From positions 1 through 10,053 of the forward strand of contig JAHZKU010000153.1 in NCBI GenBank assembly GCA_022600255.1: a DNA stretch of 10,053 nt, read 5' to 3'. Both the position numbers and the translations under genes were made by a program. Origin of the DNA: Actinomycetes bacterium. Lineage in GTDB: Bacteria > Actinomycetota > Actinomycetes > S36-B12 > GCA-2699445. The notes beneath the pieces are model-generated. The model was given only the letters and a program-made list of their open reading frames with translations, did no database searches and was not told the DNA's origin. Positions 1-5,947 of the stretch are shown here, one piece after another; the first letter of the stretch is position 1; each line of letters begins with the position of its first letter.

Positions 1-482
1 CCACCATGATGTGGCTGGCCAATCCGCGCCGCCGTAAATGGTGGTTTGCCTTGCCCGGTGGCACGCTCACCATGTTGCTGTGGTTGCTCGGGAGCCTAGG
101 ACTGCAGTTGTACTTGGCCTGGCTACTGCGGGCCGGCTCGGTTTACGGCGCCATCGCAGCGCCGATTGCGGTGATGTTGTGGATCTTGGTCACCACCTTG
201 GCGATTTTTGTCGGCGTGACTCTGAACGCCGCGATCTTGCTGTATCGAGATGTCAGTCGGCAGGACCATTCCGCGTTACGGCATCGCGAGGAATCCGCGC
301 TGGTCGCCAGCGGAAAGGCAGTACGCATCGCCGAGATGCCCGTGCTTACCGAGCCAGCAATCAAGAACCCGCCCGAGAACGGATCGGATGGAGGCGCTAG
401 CCCAACCAAGGACCCGGAGCCAGGAGACCCAGGAGGGGACGCGCCGCAGCCGGATGATCCGGCCGGCTCGAACGCTCGTTAG
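1..482 (+). CDS. YihY/BrkB-family inner-membrane protein, C-terminal part (5' partial)
   Basis: The reading frame is open to the left edge (first whole codon at base 3), so the N-terminal half or more is missing; the family is usually about 300 residues and about 160 are here. Numbering from the Met codon at base 6, there is a basic patch (RRRK, residues 8-11) and two hydrophobic segments at about 20-41 and 46-80. The second, with VYGAIAAPIAVMLWI followed by a G-x-x-L-N-A-A turn, is the typical last helix of the YihY/BrkB family. After residue 87 the chain becomes a polar tail rich in Pro, Gly and Asp that looks disordered. The family was once called ribonuclease BN, which is now considered wrong, and its transport role is unsettled. 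The stop TAG (480-482) overlaps the stop of the convergent neighbour. I am fairly sure of the family and make no claim on the substrate. Confidence 0.8.
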   Translation, partial: TMMWLANPRRRKWWFALPGGTLTMLLWLLGSLGLQLYLAWLLRAGSVYGAIAAPIAVMLWILVTTLAIFVGVTLNAAILLYRDVSRQDHSALRHREESALVASGKAVRIAEMPVLTEPAIKNPPENGSDGGASPTKDPEPGDPGGDAPQPDDPAGSNAR

Positions 483-1378
483 GAGGGCTCGTCGGCACGG
501 GTGTTGCCGGTTGCGTCCGGGGTTGCGTCAGCCCCATCAGAAGCCATCATATTGCGACCGGACGACCGCTTCGGATGATCGGGCTCATCAGGCCTGGACT
601 GGTCTGCCCGAGTGCCCGCCACCGCTTCCGGGGATTGTCTTGCCGCATCTGTCCGTCGCTGTTGTTGGGATGGATCTAGTGGCTGGTCGGCGGCGGCCTC
701 GCCACGACGCGAGTCCGTCCGCGAGGGCCGAGCCTTGCCCTGCGCTGCAATGCGGGTGTTTTCGTTTGAAGCAGCGGCACCCAACAGCTGAGCCTCTGCG
801 TTGGGAGTGGGGTCAACATCCCGGCCAGAGGACCGCCTCGAGTATTGCCAGCGCTGCGCCCAGTACCAAATGAACGCAAACGCAAACTCCAGGCAATAGA
901 CAGATAGCAGGGCGGGTGTTGTCATGTCCAAGTCTTGCGACTCTCGGTAAAGCCGTTCCAATTCGGCTTCGTCTGGCAGGCCTTCGCCCAAGATCAAGGA
1001 CGCCAGAATAACCATTGGCAACACACTGCTCAGGTGGTAAGCGCTGGTTAGGCTCAGGTGAGCCAGCAGTCGAATAGCGATCACGATGGCGATGGGCATC
1101 AGCAGTTGTGTCCGAGCACTGGACTGCACCGGGGCGACAAAGACCACAATGCCGAAGAAGCTAACCCACAGTGTGAGCAGAATCGGGATCGACAGAACGT
1201 ACTTGATGATGTCGCTGGGCCGTGCTCTCGGACCCGTTGGGGTCTGTGTGAGCAACAGGCGCGGTCGTTCCATGGCGCGGTAGACCACAACCGAGAGGAG
1301 GGTCAAGACCGCGATAAAACCGGCCGTCAGGAGGACTTCGGCGAGGCCGACCGTGCCATTCATTACATCCGGGTCCAC
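479..1378 (-). CDS. Five-helix membrane protein of unknown function with long polar C-terminal tail
   Basis: I do not recognise a family. The GTG start at 1378 is chosen because GGAGG lies 6 bases upstream on the - strand; an in-frame ATG five codons later has no such site. The 299-residue product has hydrophobic segments at about 11-35, 57-82, 92-109, 117-131 and 156-174, so probably five membrane helices. An acidic and charged loop (about 134-151, containing DEAELERLYRES) lies between helices four and five. Residues from about 178 to the end are a low-complexity tail rich in Arg, Asp, Ala, Ser and Gln, likely disordered and probably cytoplasmic. The tail is encoded over the region where the convergent YihY-like gene ends, and the two stops overlap. 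No catalytic motif is visible. The gene is real by its ribosome site, length and coherent hydrophobic pattern; its function is unknown. Confidence 0.75.
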   Translation of the reverse strand: MDPDVMNGTVGLAEVLLTAGFIAVLTLLSVVVYRAMERPRLLLTQTPTGPRARPSDIIKYVLSIPILLTLWVSFFGIVVFVAPVQSSARTQLLMPIAIVIAIRLLAHLSLTSAYHLSSVLPMVILASLILGEGLPDEAELERLYRESQDLDMTTPALLSVYCLEFAFAFIWYWAQRWQYSRRSSGRDVDPTPNAEAQLLGAAASNENTRIAAQGKARPSRTDSRRGEAAADQPLDPSQQQRRTDAARQSPEAVAGTRADQSRPDEPDHPKRSSGRNMMASDGADATPDATGNTRADEPS

Positions 1379-1543
1379 GCCTCACCTCCGGCTTGCGAGC
1401 GCGGCCCTGGCAGGGGCCACAGCAGCATTGAGCCTAGATTGTCACAACGCCTTGGGTTCGGCGGGGGTGTTTGGCAATCGTGCGGACGTTCGCAAGCGCG
1501 GATTCACGGGCAGTAACGCTCGCCAACCCAGCGGTGGTGCGAT

Positions 1544-1765
1544 CTACTTACGCCCGTCCCTGGGCTTGCCGTCACCTTGATCGAGCGGCCGGGTGGAGTA
1601 GAAGTACCAAAGCCCCAACCCGACGCCGACTGGTACGGCGAGGTAGTTCTGAATGGCTGCAATGCCGGTGACGGCCCCGACGAGGATGACCACCAGCGTG
1701 GTGACGAGTGCGATACCGACCGTACCGATGATGCGTTGTGCGGTCGTCCGCTGTGGAGTTTCCAT
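1544..1765 (-). CDS. Small two-helix membrane protein, hypothetical
   Basis: This is a 73-residue product with a short polar N-terminus (METPQRTTAQR), a hydrophobic helix at about 12-38, a second at about 41-56 ending in LWYFY, and a charged tail (about 59-73). No family is recognised. It sits between tRNA-Val(CAC) and the five-helix membrane protein, all on the - strand; 165 bases separate it from the latter. There is no properly spaced Shine-Dalgarno sequence before the ATG, but a promoter-like pair ends six bases upstream, which fits leaderless translation, common in Actinobacteria. Support is the hydrophobic pattern plus that promoter. A competing - strand frame over 1504-1857 reads as a Ser/Pro/Arg-rich chain without such structure. 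Confidence 0.6.
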   Translation of the reverse strand: METPQRTTAQRIIGTVGIALVTTLVVILVGAVTGIAAIQNYLAVPVGVGLGLWYFYSTRPLDQGDGKPRDGRK

Positions 1766-1771
1766 ACCTTT

Positions 1772-1800
1772 AGGCTAGGTGCGCAGTGCCCGAGCGGCAA
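1772..1800 (-). promoter_or_regulatory. Candidate leaderless promoter of the small membrane protein
   Basis: On the - strand TTGCCG (1800-1795) is followed by exactly 17 bases and TAGCCT (1777-1772), which fits the TANNNT form of actinobacterial -10 boxes. Six bases separate the -10 box from the ATG at 1765, placing the expected transcription start on the A of the ATG. That is the geometry of a leaderless mRNA and would explain the missing ribosome site. Short motifs like these occur by chance, so this is an inference. Confidence 0.45.
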
Positions 1801-1878
1801 AAACGTGAGCGGCACAGCTAGTGATCGAGTGCAGATGCCGGACTCGACGACGGACATAGCCTTACCGTGGGCTTCTGA

Positions 1879-1954
<76 letters not shown>

Positions 1955-2094
1955 CATCAGAATGGCCAAGTCCACGATACCTCATGTGGGTTCCCCCGAT
2001 TGGCCCAAGGAAGTTCTCGAACCGTTACCACTATTGCGGAACAGGTGCTGGTGGTTAGGCGTCGATGTAGTTGAACAGTGACAAAACGAAGTGG

Positions 2095-2112
2095 ATGTGA
2101 CACGGCGCACAT
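2095..2112. promoter_or_regulatory. CRP/FNR-type palindrome upstream of the ssgA-like gene
   Basis: The sequence TGTGA (2096-2100), six bases, GCACA (2107-2111) matches 9 of the 10 fixed positions of the TGTGA-N6-TCACA site recognised by CRP-family regulators such as mycobacterial Crp and corynebacterial GlxR. The dyad extends outward by one pair (A2095/T2112). Its centre is about 66 bases before the start codon of the SsgA-like gene, a usual position for such operators. It lies in a 215-base gap between that gene and the oppositely oriented tRNA-Val, where I see no convincing -35/-10 pair. The match is by eye only. Confidence 0.4.
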
Positions 2113-2169
2113 GCCTTCAGGGTTATCAAAGGCCTTTCGTGGGCAGATCATTAGCGATAGGAGGTCGTA

Positions 2170-2595
2170 ATGAATCAGTCAACACCAGCACCGACCGTCA
2201 CCCACGAGTTGCAGATGCAGGTCGTTTTGGATGACGAGAATCGGGTTTCGCTGCCGGCCACCTTGGCCTACGACGCTCGCGACCCGTTTGCCGTCAGCGC
2301 CACGTTCCGCACTGGGGATGGTGACATCACGTGGGTCTTTGCCCGCGATTTGTTGCGCGATGGTCTGGTGGATTGTGTCGGCGAAGGTGACATCGTGATC
2401 CGGCCAGCCCACCCTAGTAGAGGATCACTTGTGCTCCTGACCCTGTCTTCACCCAGCGGTTCTGCCCGTCTTGAGGGTGACCGTACGCAACTTCGTAGTT
2501 TTATCGACGACGTGTTCGACGCGCTGCCCGCTGGAGAAGAGTGGCAATACATCCAAGTTGATCTCGTGATCGACGAATTGTTGGCCGAGGGCTGA
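2170..2595 (+). CDS. SsgA-like (SALP family) sporulation/cell division regulator, SsgB-type
   Basis: This 141-residue protein matches the SsgA/SsgB family along its whole length. After a variable N-terminus (1-12) come the sections typical of the family: LPATLAYDARDPFAVSATF (28-46), TWVFARDLLRDGL (54-66), VGEGDIVIRP (70-79), TLSSPSGSARLE (91-102) and an acidic C-terminal helix region. In Streptomyces, SsgB with SsgA places FtsZ at future septa during sporulation; it acts at the membrane as a protein partner and not as a DNA-binding factor. A perfect AGGAGG lies 5 bases before the ATG. Members also occur in actinobacteria with simple morphology, often as a single copy, so the gene does not prove sporulation. 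No septation or peptidoglycan gene flanks it. I am sure of the family, less so of the SsgB subtype, so no symbol is given. Confidence 0.88.
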   Translation: MNQSTPAPTVTHELQMQVVLDDENRVSLPATLAYDARDPFAVSATFRTGDGDITWVFARDLLRDGLVDCVGEGDIVIRPAHPSRGSLVLLTLSSPSGSARLEGDRTQLRSFIDDVFDALPAGEEWQYIQVDLVIDELLAEG

Positions 2596-2620
2596 TCGTA
2601 GCCCCTGGGTTGGCTTTTCG

Positions 2621-2640
2621 CCGGCCCCGACCGCGGCCAG
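2621..2640. terminator. Stem-loop in the convergent gap between the ssgA-like and pseudo-ArsC genes
   Basis: CCGGCC (2621-2626) can pair with GGCCAG (2635-2640) around an 8-base loop (six pairs, one of them G-U or mismatched depending on strand). It lies in the 63-base gap where two genes converge, the right place for a shared terminator. No T run follows on either strand, so it is not a classical intrinsic terminator. Confidence 0.25.
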
Positions 2641-2658
2641 CGTCGCCAAAATAACCCG

Positions 2659-3426
2659 TTAGGTCACCGGCTCCAGCAATTCGTGTTCAGGGTCGATCTC
2701 AGCCAACGTTTGACGTACTTGCGTGTCGATCAGTTCGAAAACTGAGCCCAGCTGTTGATCGGAAATACCATGCATCTGGGGGATGGTCCACAGTTCGGCA
2801 TCAACGTCTGCACTAGCCCAAGCGCTCTGCTCTACATCGCCGATCACAATGAGGTGATCGGCGTCGGCGAGCATCTCATTGGTCATCGGTTTCGGGGCAT
2901 CCGTTAACTCGACGCCACGCAGCGCGAGGTTTCCCGCAACGATGGGGTCATCGTGAGCACTGGGATGGATGCCAGCGCTTTCCACGGCGAAACGTCCCGG
3001 CGCATAGAACCGGAATAGGGCCGCCGCCGTCTGGGATCGCGCTGAGTTGTGCTCATCAACCACCAGGATTATGGGTTTCTCCTTCTGCTGCTGTCGCTCA
3101 AGGAGCCCACTTTCTCGAATGGTTTCCATGGCGCTGCGTGCGGTGAGAATCGGCAGAAACGCCGTGATCGTTGCCTCAGCGGCGAGATCTTCGTAGGTTC
3201 GGCGGACGATTTTGCGCAGTTTCCGACGCGGAATCGCCGCCTTTGTCTGGTTCACCAAGGTGTCGACGACCCGATCCAACGCATGGTCAACAGCTTCGGC
3301 TTCAGCAACGCTCGGATCAGCAGCAGCAGCAGCAACAGTGGCCCCGTCGCCCGTGGCAGGGTTGGAGCCGGACTGTTGTGTTTTTGCGGGGCCATCCGGG
3401 TCGGCCGGTGGTTCCTCGGACTCCAT
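2659..3426 (-). CDS. ArsC / low-molecular-weight phosphatase-like protein lacking the catalytic Cys (pseudo-enzyme)
   Basis: This is a 255-residue protein from the ATG at 3426, chosen because AGGA lies 8 bases upstream; longer starts up to 3591 would run into pabC. Residues 1-45 are a disordered Pro/Ala-rich leader with an Ala run. Residues 46-105 resemble the three-helix dimerisation domain that precedes actinobacterial ArsC-type phosphatases (RRTYEDLAAEATITAFLPIL). Residues 118-245 follow the ArsC/LMW-PTP fold: P-loop VVDEHNSARSQ, then FAVESAG, PKPMT and the DADHLIVIGD strand. The nucleophilic Cys of the C-x5-R loop is Asp124, while Arg130 remains. The usual acidic D-P pair after W-x-I-P is Gln217-Met218. 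The chain has no cysteine at all, so neither arsenate reduction nor Cys-phosphatase chemistry is possible. It probably binds a phosphorylated ligand or protein, or acts as a regulator. It lies last in the pab cluster, 89 bases after pabC. Confidence 0.72.
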   Translation of the reverse strand: MESEEPPADPDGPAKTQQSGSNPATGDGATVAAAAADPSVAEAEAVDHALDRVVDTLVNQTKAAIPRRKLRKIVRRTYEDLAAEATITAFLPILTARSAMETIRESGLLERQQQKEKPIILVVDEHNSARSQTAAALFRFYAPGRFAVESAGIHPSAHDDPIVAGNLALRGVELTDAPKPMTNEMLADADHLIVIGDVEQSAWASADVDAELWTIPQMHGISDQQLGSVFELIDTQVRQTLAEIDPEHELLEPVT

Positions 3427-3515
3427 AACTCCCATCCTGCCATTATGCGGCCAACTCCGTGCTCGCGCCTTCATTGCTGCCTGGCTTGTCGCCAAACCAC
3501 CGCAACCCGATGCTT

Positions 3516-4367
3516 TCAGGCGTTTCGTGCAATTCCGACGAAATCGGGATCCGGATTGGTCGCTGCCATCTCCGTGAAAATCTGCTGGCATCGGACTGTG
3601 TGCGGTCCGGGGGTTGGATAGGTGAGCTCGTCGATCGCGCTGACGGGGTGGATGTCCCGAGTTGAGGAGGTGATGAAGACCTCCTGGGCCTTAAGCAACT
3701 CAGCCATCGTGAGGGTCCGCTCTGTGACGTGGCACCACTGGACCACCAGTTGTCGGGTAATTCCAGCCAAACAGCCGGAAGCCAGGGGCGGCGTGACCAC
3801 TTGTTCATCGATCACGGCAAAAACATTGCTGCCGGTACCCTCACATACCTGATCGGTCAGGTTCACCAACAAGGCCTCAGAATGGCCGCGCGCCTGCGCC
3901 CAGGCTAGTGCGACGGCGTTTTCGGCGTAGGAGGTCGTTTTCAGGCCAACTAGCGGGGATCGTTCGTTTCTTGGCCAGGGTGCCAAACCCAGTGAGGCCG
4001 TGGCAGGCCAAGGGTTGGCTGGACTGGCGGTGACGCACAAGGTGCCAGTTCCACCCGTGTTCCGGTCACTGCCAGCGGGCCCTGGCCCGGCTGTGTAGGT
4101 GATTCGGATTCGTAACTCGTGGTCAATCCGGTTGGCCTGAATGACTGCGGCTACGGCAGCTCGAACGGTTGCCGGATTCGCCGCCGGCAAGCCTAGCCCC
4201 TGGGCGGAACGCGCCAACCGTTCCAGATGCAGGCTCAGTGCAAACGGAACCCCAGATTTGGTGATGAGTGTCTCGAACACTCCGTCACCAACGGTGAAAC
4301 CGTGGTCGTCCGGCTGAATCTGCGGGGACGCTTGTTCGGCCAGGTGGCCGTTCACCCAACAGATCAT
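3516..4367 (-). CDS. pabC: Aminodeoxychorismate lyase (class IV PLP enzyme)
   Basis: The enzyme splits 4-amino-4-deoxychorismate into 4-aminobenzoate and pyruvate, the second step of the pABA branch of folate synthesis, in the cytosol. The 283-residue product starts at the ATG at 4367, with AGGAG 5 bases upstream. The class IV aminotransferase pattern is clear: N-terminal VNG and GDGVFET (27-33), a region around the PLP-binding Lys in GLKTTSYAEN (Lys143), ALLVN, then CEGTGSNVF (175-183, Glu176 near the cofactor nitrogen) and LAGITR. Branched-chain and D-amino acid aminotransferases share the fold, but the length, the LKTTSYAEN motif and the adjacent pabB favour the lyase. It lies 93 bases downstream of pabB on the same strand. 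A start 27 codons earlier (4448) is open but has an arginine/glycine-rich extension unlike the family. Confidence 0.88.
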   Translation of the reverse strand: MICWVNGHLAEQASPQIQPDDHGFTVGDGVFETLITKSGVPFALSLHLERLARSAQGLGLPAANPATVRAAVAAVIQANRIDHELRIRITYTAGPGPAGSDRNTGGTGTLCVTASPANPWPATASLGLAPWPRNERSPLVGLKTTSYAENAVALAWAQARGHSEALLVNLTDQVCEGTGSNVFAVIDEQVVTPPLASGCLAGITRQLVVQWCHVTERTLTMAELLKAQEVFITSSTRDIHPVSAIDELTYPTPGPHTVRCQQIFTEMAATNPDPDFVGIARNA

Positions 4368-4460
4368 TTGTCTCCTACGCACTCTTCCACCACCGCATTG
4401 GCGGGCTCGATTCTCACCGCTCCCTGCGCCGCCGGACTCCCGAGGCACCGGTCGCCCAGC

Positions 4461-5489
4461 CTAGCCAACGGCTTGGGCCAGGCTCAGCAGTCGGCGCGCC
4501 TTCAGTTCGGTTTCTTCCCATTCAGATTCCGGGTCGCTGCCCCAGGTAATGCCGGCACCGGTACCGAAGCGCAGCCTGGCGTCGGGCTCGAGCCAGAATG
4601 TGCGGATACCCACCGCTAAGCGTGCTGTTTGCGTATCGGCGTCCACCCACCCGATCACACCGCAATATGGGCCTCGGGGAACAGGTTCCAACGCCGAAAT
4701 CACCCCGAGCGCCGCATGTTTGGGTGCTCCCGACACCGATCCGGCCGGGGCTAGTGCTTGCAGAATCTGCGCCCAAGTGGCTTCGGGTCGCAGATTCCCG
4801 ATGATGTCGGACACGAGGTGCACCAGACCCGGGTGTTCTTCGGGGTGCACCAAGCGCGGAACCTGAATACTGCCCGGTTCACAGATTTGGGCTAGATCGT
4901 TACGCATCAGGTCCACGATCATGATGTTCTCGGCGTGATCCTTGGCCCCCATGGCCGCGCGGTTCAGGCCAGTTCCCTTGATTGGACCGGTCTGTACGGC
5001 CGCCCCGTCCCGCGCCAGGAACAACTCTGGCGAGGCCGTGACGACGCCGCAGCCTGGGAGTCGCAGAAAACCAGCGAACGGCGCTGGGTTTCCGGACTGG
5101 ACGCGCTGCGCTAACGCGAGGGGATCAGCCAGGTCGGGGTGCTCTAGGTCAGCTGAGATCGTGCGGCACAGATTGACTTGGTAGACAGATCCGGCCGCGA
5201 TCCGGCTCCGAATCTCACGGACCCCTGCCAAGAAAGTGGCGCGGTCCAGACTGGTTTGCCAGGACTGCATCTGCGGCCCAGACCAAACCCCGATCTCGTG
5301 AGTTTCCGGGGGAGACTGGGACCAGTTGGCGAATCGCGCGCAGCGGAGTTTGCCTTCGAATGTCTGGACGACGGCCCAGCGCCCGGTTGTATCGAGCACA
5401 GCGGGATCGTCGGACATCTCCAGCAGATCCCGGCCAATCTGAGGCCCGAACCCGGCGATCGCCGGGAGTGTTCGGGAAAATGCGCTCAT
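4461..5489 (-). CDS. pabB: Aminodeoxychorismate synthase component I
   Basis: PabB aminates chorismate to 4-amino-4-deoxychorismate using ammonia delivered by the glutaminase PabA, which is not in this window. The 342-residue protein is mostly the chorismate-binding domain (about 83-338), with a reduced N-terminal region; E. coli PabB is about 450 residues. Visible signature sections are AAGSVYQVNLCR (98-109), the SPELFL strand, GPIKGT (168-173), ENIMIVDLMRNDL (187-199), GSVSGAPK (250-257) and GAGITWGSDPESEWEET (311-327). Lys171 in PIKGT is the active-site lysine that distinguishes PabB from anthranilate synthase, where the position is Ala. The ATG at 5489 has a G run directly before it but no well-spaced ribosome site. 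It heads the - strand cluster pabB-pabC-pseudo-arsC and is divergent from the tRNA-Gly gene. Confidence 0.9.
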   Translation of the reverse strand: MSAFSRTLPAIAGFGPQIGRDLLEMSDDPAVLDTTGRWAVVQTFEGKLRCARFANWSQSPPETHEIGVWSGPQMQSWQTSLDRATFLAGVREIRSRIAAGSVYQVNLCRTISADLEHPDLADPLALAQRVQSGNPAPFAGFLRLPGCGVVTASPELFLARDGAAVQTGPIKGTGLNRAAMGAKDHAENIMIVDLMRNDLAQICEPGSIQVPRLVHPEEHPGLVHLVSDIIGNLRPEATWAQILQALAPAGSVSGAPKHAALGVISALEPVPRGPYCGVIGWVDADTQTARLAVGIRTFWLEPDARLRFGTGAGITWGSDPESEWEETELKARRLLSLAQAVG

Positions 5490-5494
5490 CCCCC

Positions 5495-5517
5495 GATCAT
5501 GTCATCCTCTGATCATG
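5495..5517. repeat. Two GATCATG copies just upstream of pabB
   Basis: GATCATG occurs at 5495-5501 and again at 5511-5517, a 16-base period, within 30 bases of the pabB start. The second copy includes the palindrome TGATCA. The site could hold a regulator controlling pabB, but two 7-base copies may be chance. Confidence 0.25.
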
Positions 5518-5535
5518 GGTCTTAGTAGGTTGCAG

Positions 5536-5564
5536 TTGGTCAGATCGGACCTGTGGGCTATGGT
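5536..5564 (+). promoter_or_regulatory. Candidate promoter of the tRNA-Gly/Cys/Val cluster
   Basis: TTGGTC (5536-5541), a 17-base spacer and TATGGT (5559-5564) form a plausible sigma-70-type pair. The mature tRNA-Gly starts 11 bases after the -10 box, so the transcript would start about 5 bases before the tRNA. The -10 box fits TANNNT; the -35 box matches only TTG. Confidence 0.4.
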
Positions 5565-5575
5565 TTTTTAGGTAC

Positions 5576-5647
5576 GCGGACGTGGCTCAGTGGTAGAGCA
5601 TCACCTTGCCAAGGTGAGGGTCGCGGGTTCGAATCCCGTCGTCCGCT
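5576..5647 (+). tRNA. tRNA-Gly(GCC)
   Basis: The acceptor stem GCGGACG pairs with CGTCCGC and the discriminator is T (5647), usual for bacterial tRNA-Gly. The D arm is GCTC-AGTGGTA-GAGC. The anticodon stem TCACC/GGTGA holds loop TTGCCAA with anticodon GCC. The T arm is GCGGG-TTCGAAT-CCCGT. CCA is not encoded (CGC follows). It is first in a three-tRNA run on the + strand. Confidence 0.97.
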
Positions 5648-5720
5648 CGCAGATGAGCGCTTCTTGGCTCTGGTCTTCTTAACGCGAAGTCGCCGGATCA
5701 GAGATAGGCTGCGCTTACTC

Positions 5721-5791
5721 GGTGGAGTGGCCGAGAGGCGAGGCAACGGACTGCAAATCCGTCTACACGGGTTCGAATCCCGTCTCCACCT
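5721..5791 (+). tRNA. tRNA-Cys(GCA)
   Basis: The acceptor stem GGTGGAG pairs with CTCCACC, with discriminator T (5791), a known identity element of tRNA-Cys. The anticodon stem ACGGA/TCCGT encloses CTGCAAA with anticodon GCA. The T arm is ACGGG-TTCGAAT-CCCGT. CCA is not encoded. It lies 73 bases after tRNA-Gly and 25 before tRNA-Val, probably on one transcript. Confidence 0.97.
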
Positions 5792-5816
5792 CTAACTCGG
5801 CTCTCCAGCCGAACTC

Positions 5817-5892
5817 GGGCGATTGGCGCAGGGGCTAGCGCGCTTCCTTGACACGGAAGAGGTCACAGGTTCGATTCCTGTATCGCCCACCA
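5817..5892 (+). tRNA. tRNA-Val(GAC), CCA encoded
   Basis: The acceptor stem GGGCGAT pairs with ATCGCCC, with discriminator A (5889) and encoded CCA (5890-5892). The anticodon stem CTTCC/GGAAG encloses TTGACAC with anticodon GAC, which reads GUC and GUU. The 3' 32 bases match the other tRNA-Val exactly but on the opposite strand. It ends 55 bases before thrS; a run of six T (5910-5915) follows but has no hairpin before it. Confidence 0.97.
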
Positions 5893-5947
5893 GCAGACTT
5901 TGACGGCGGTTTTTTGAACCCCAACAGCAACAGAGGTCAGGAGTCGC

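Noticed and set aside
250..873. Long + strand frame (207 codons) across the YihY tail and the antisense of the five-helix gene
   Set aside because: It overlaps two better-supported genes, its sequence is Arg/Pro/Ser-rich without domains, and it has no ribosome site; it is a GC-driven shadow frame.
1957..2151. 64-codon - strand frame between tRNA-Val and the ssgA-like gene
   Set aside because: It has no ribosome site or recognisable composition and covers the likely regulatory region; nothing supports it as a gene.
3427..3591. N-terminal extension of the pseudo-ArsC frame up to 3591
   Set aside because: It would overlap the pabC coding end, has no family similarity, and the ATG at 3426 has a better-placed AGGA.
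3049..3621. + strand frame of 190 codons opposite the pseudo-arsC gene
   Set aside because: It is antisense to a protein with a recognisable fold, and its own chain has no coherent domain or hydrophobic pattern.
4368..4448. 27-codon N-terminal extension of pabC
   Set aside because: The ATG at 4367 has AGGAG 5 bases upstream and gives the normal family N-terminus; the extension is Arg/Gly-rich and unlike the family.
5893..5920. Six-T run after tRNA-Val(GAC) as an intrinsic terminator
   Set aside because: There is no stem-loop directly before the T run other than the tRNA itself.
5900..5928. TTGACG (5900-5905) as a -35 box for thrS
   Set aside because: No TANNNT-like hexamer lies 16-18 bases downstream; thrS may be read through from the tRNAs.
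5893..5947. T-box or leader attenuator for thrS
   Set aside because: The gap is only 55 bases and shows no T-box sequence or specifier stem.
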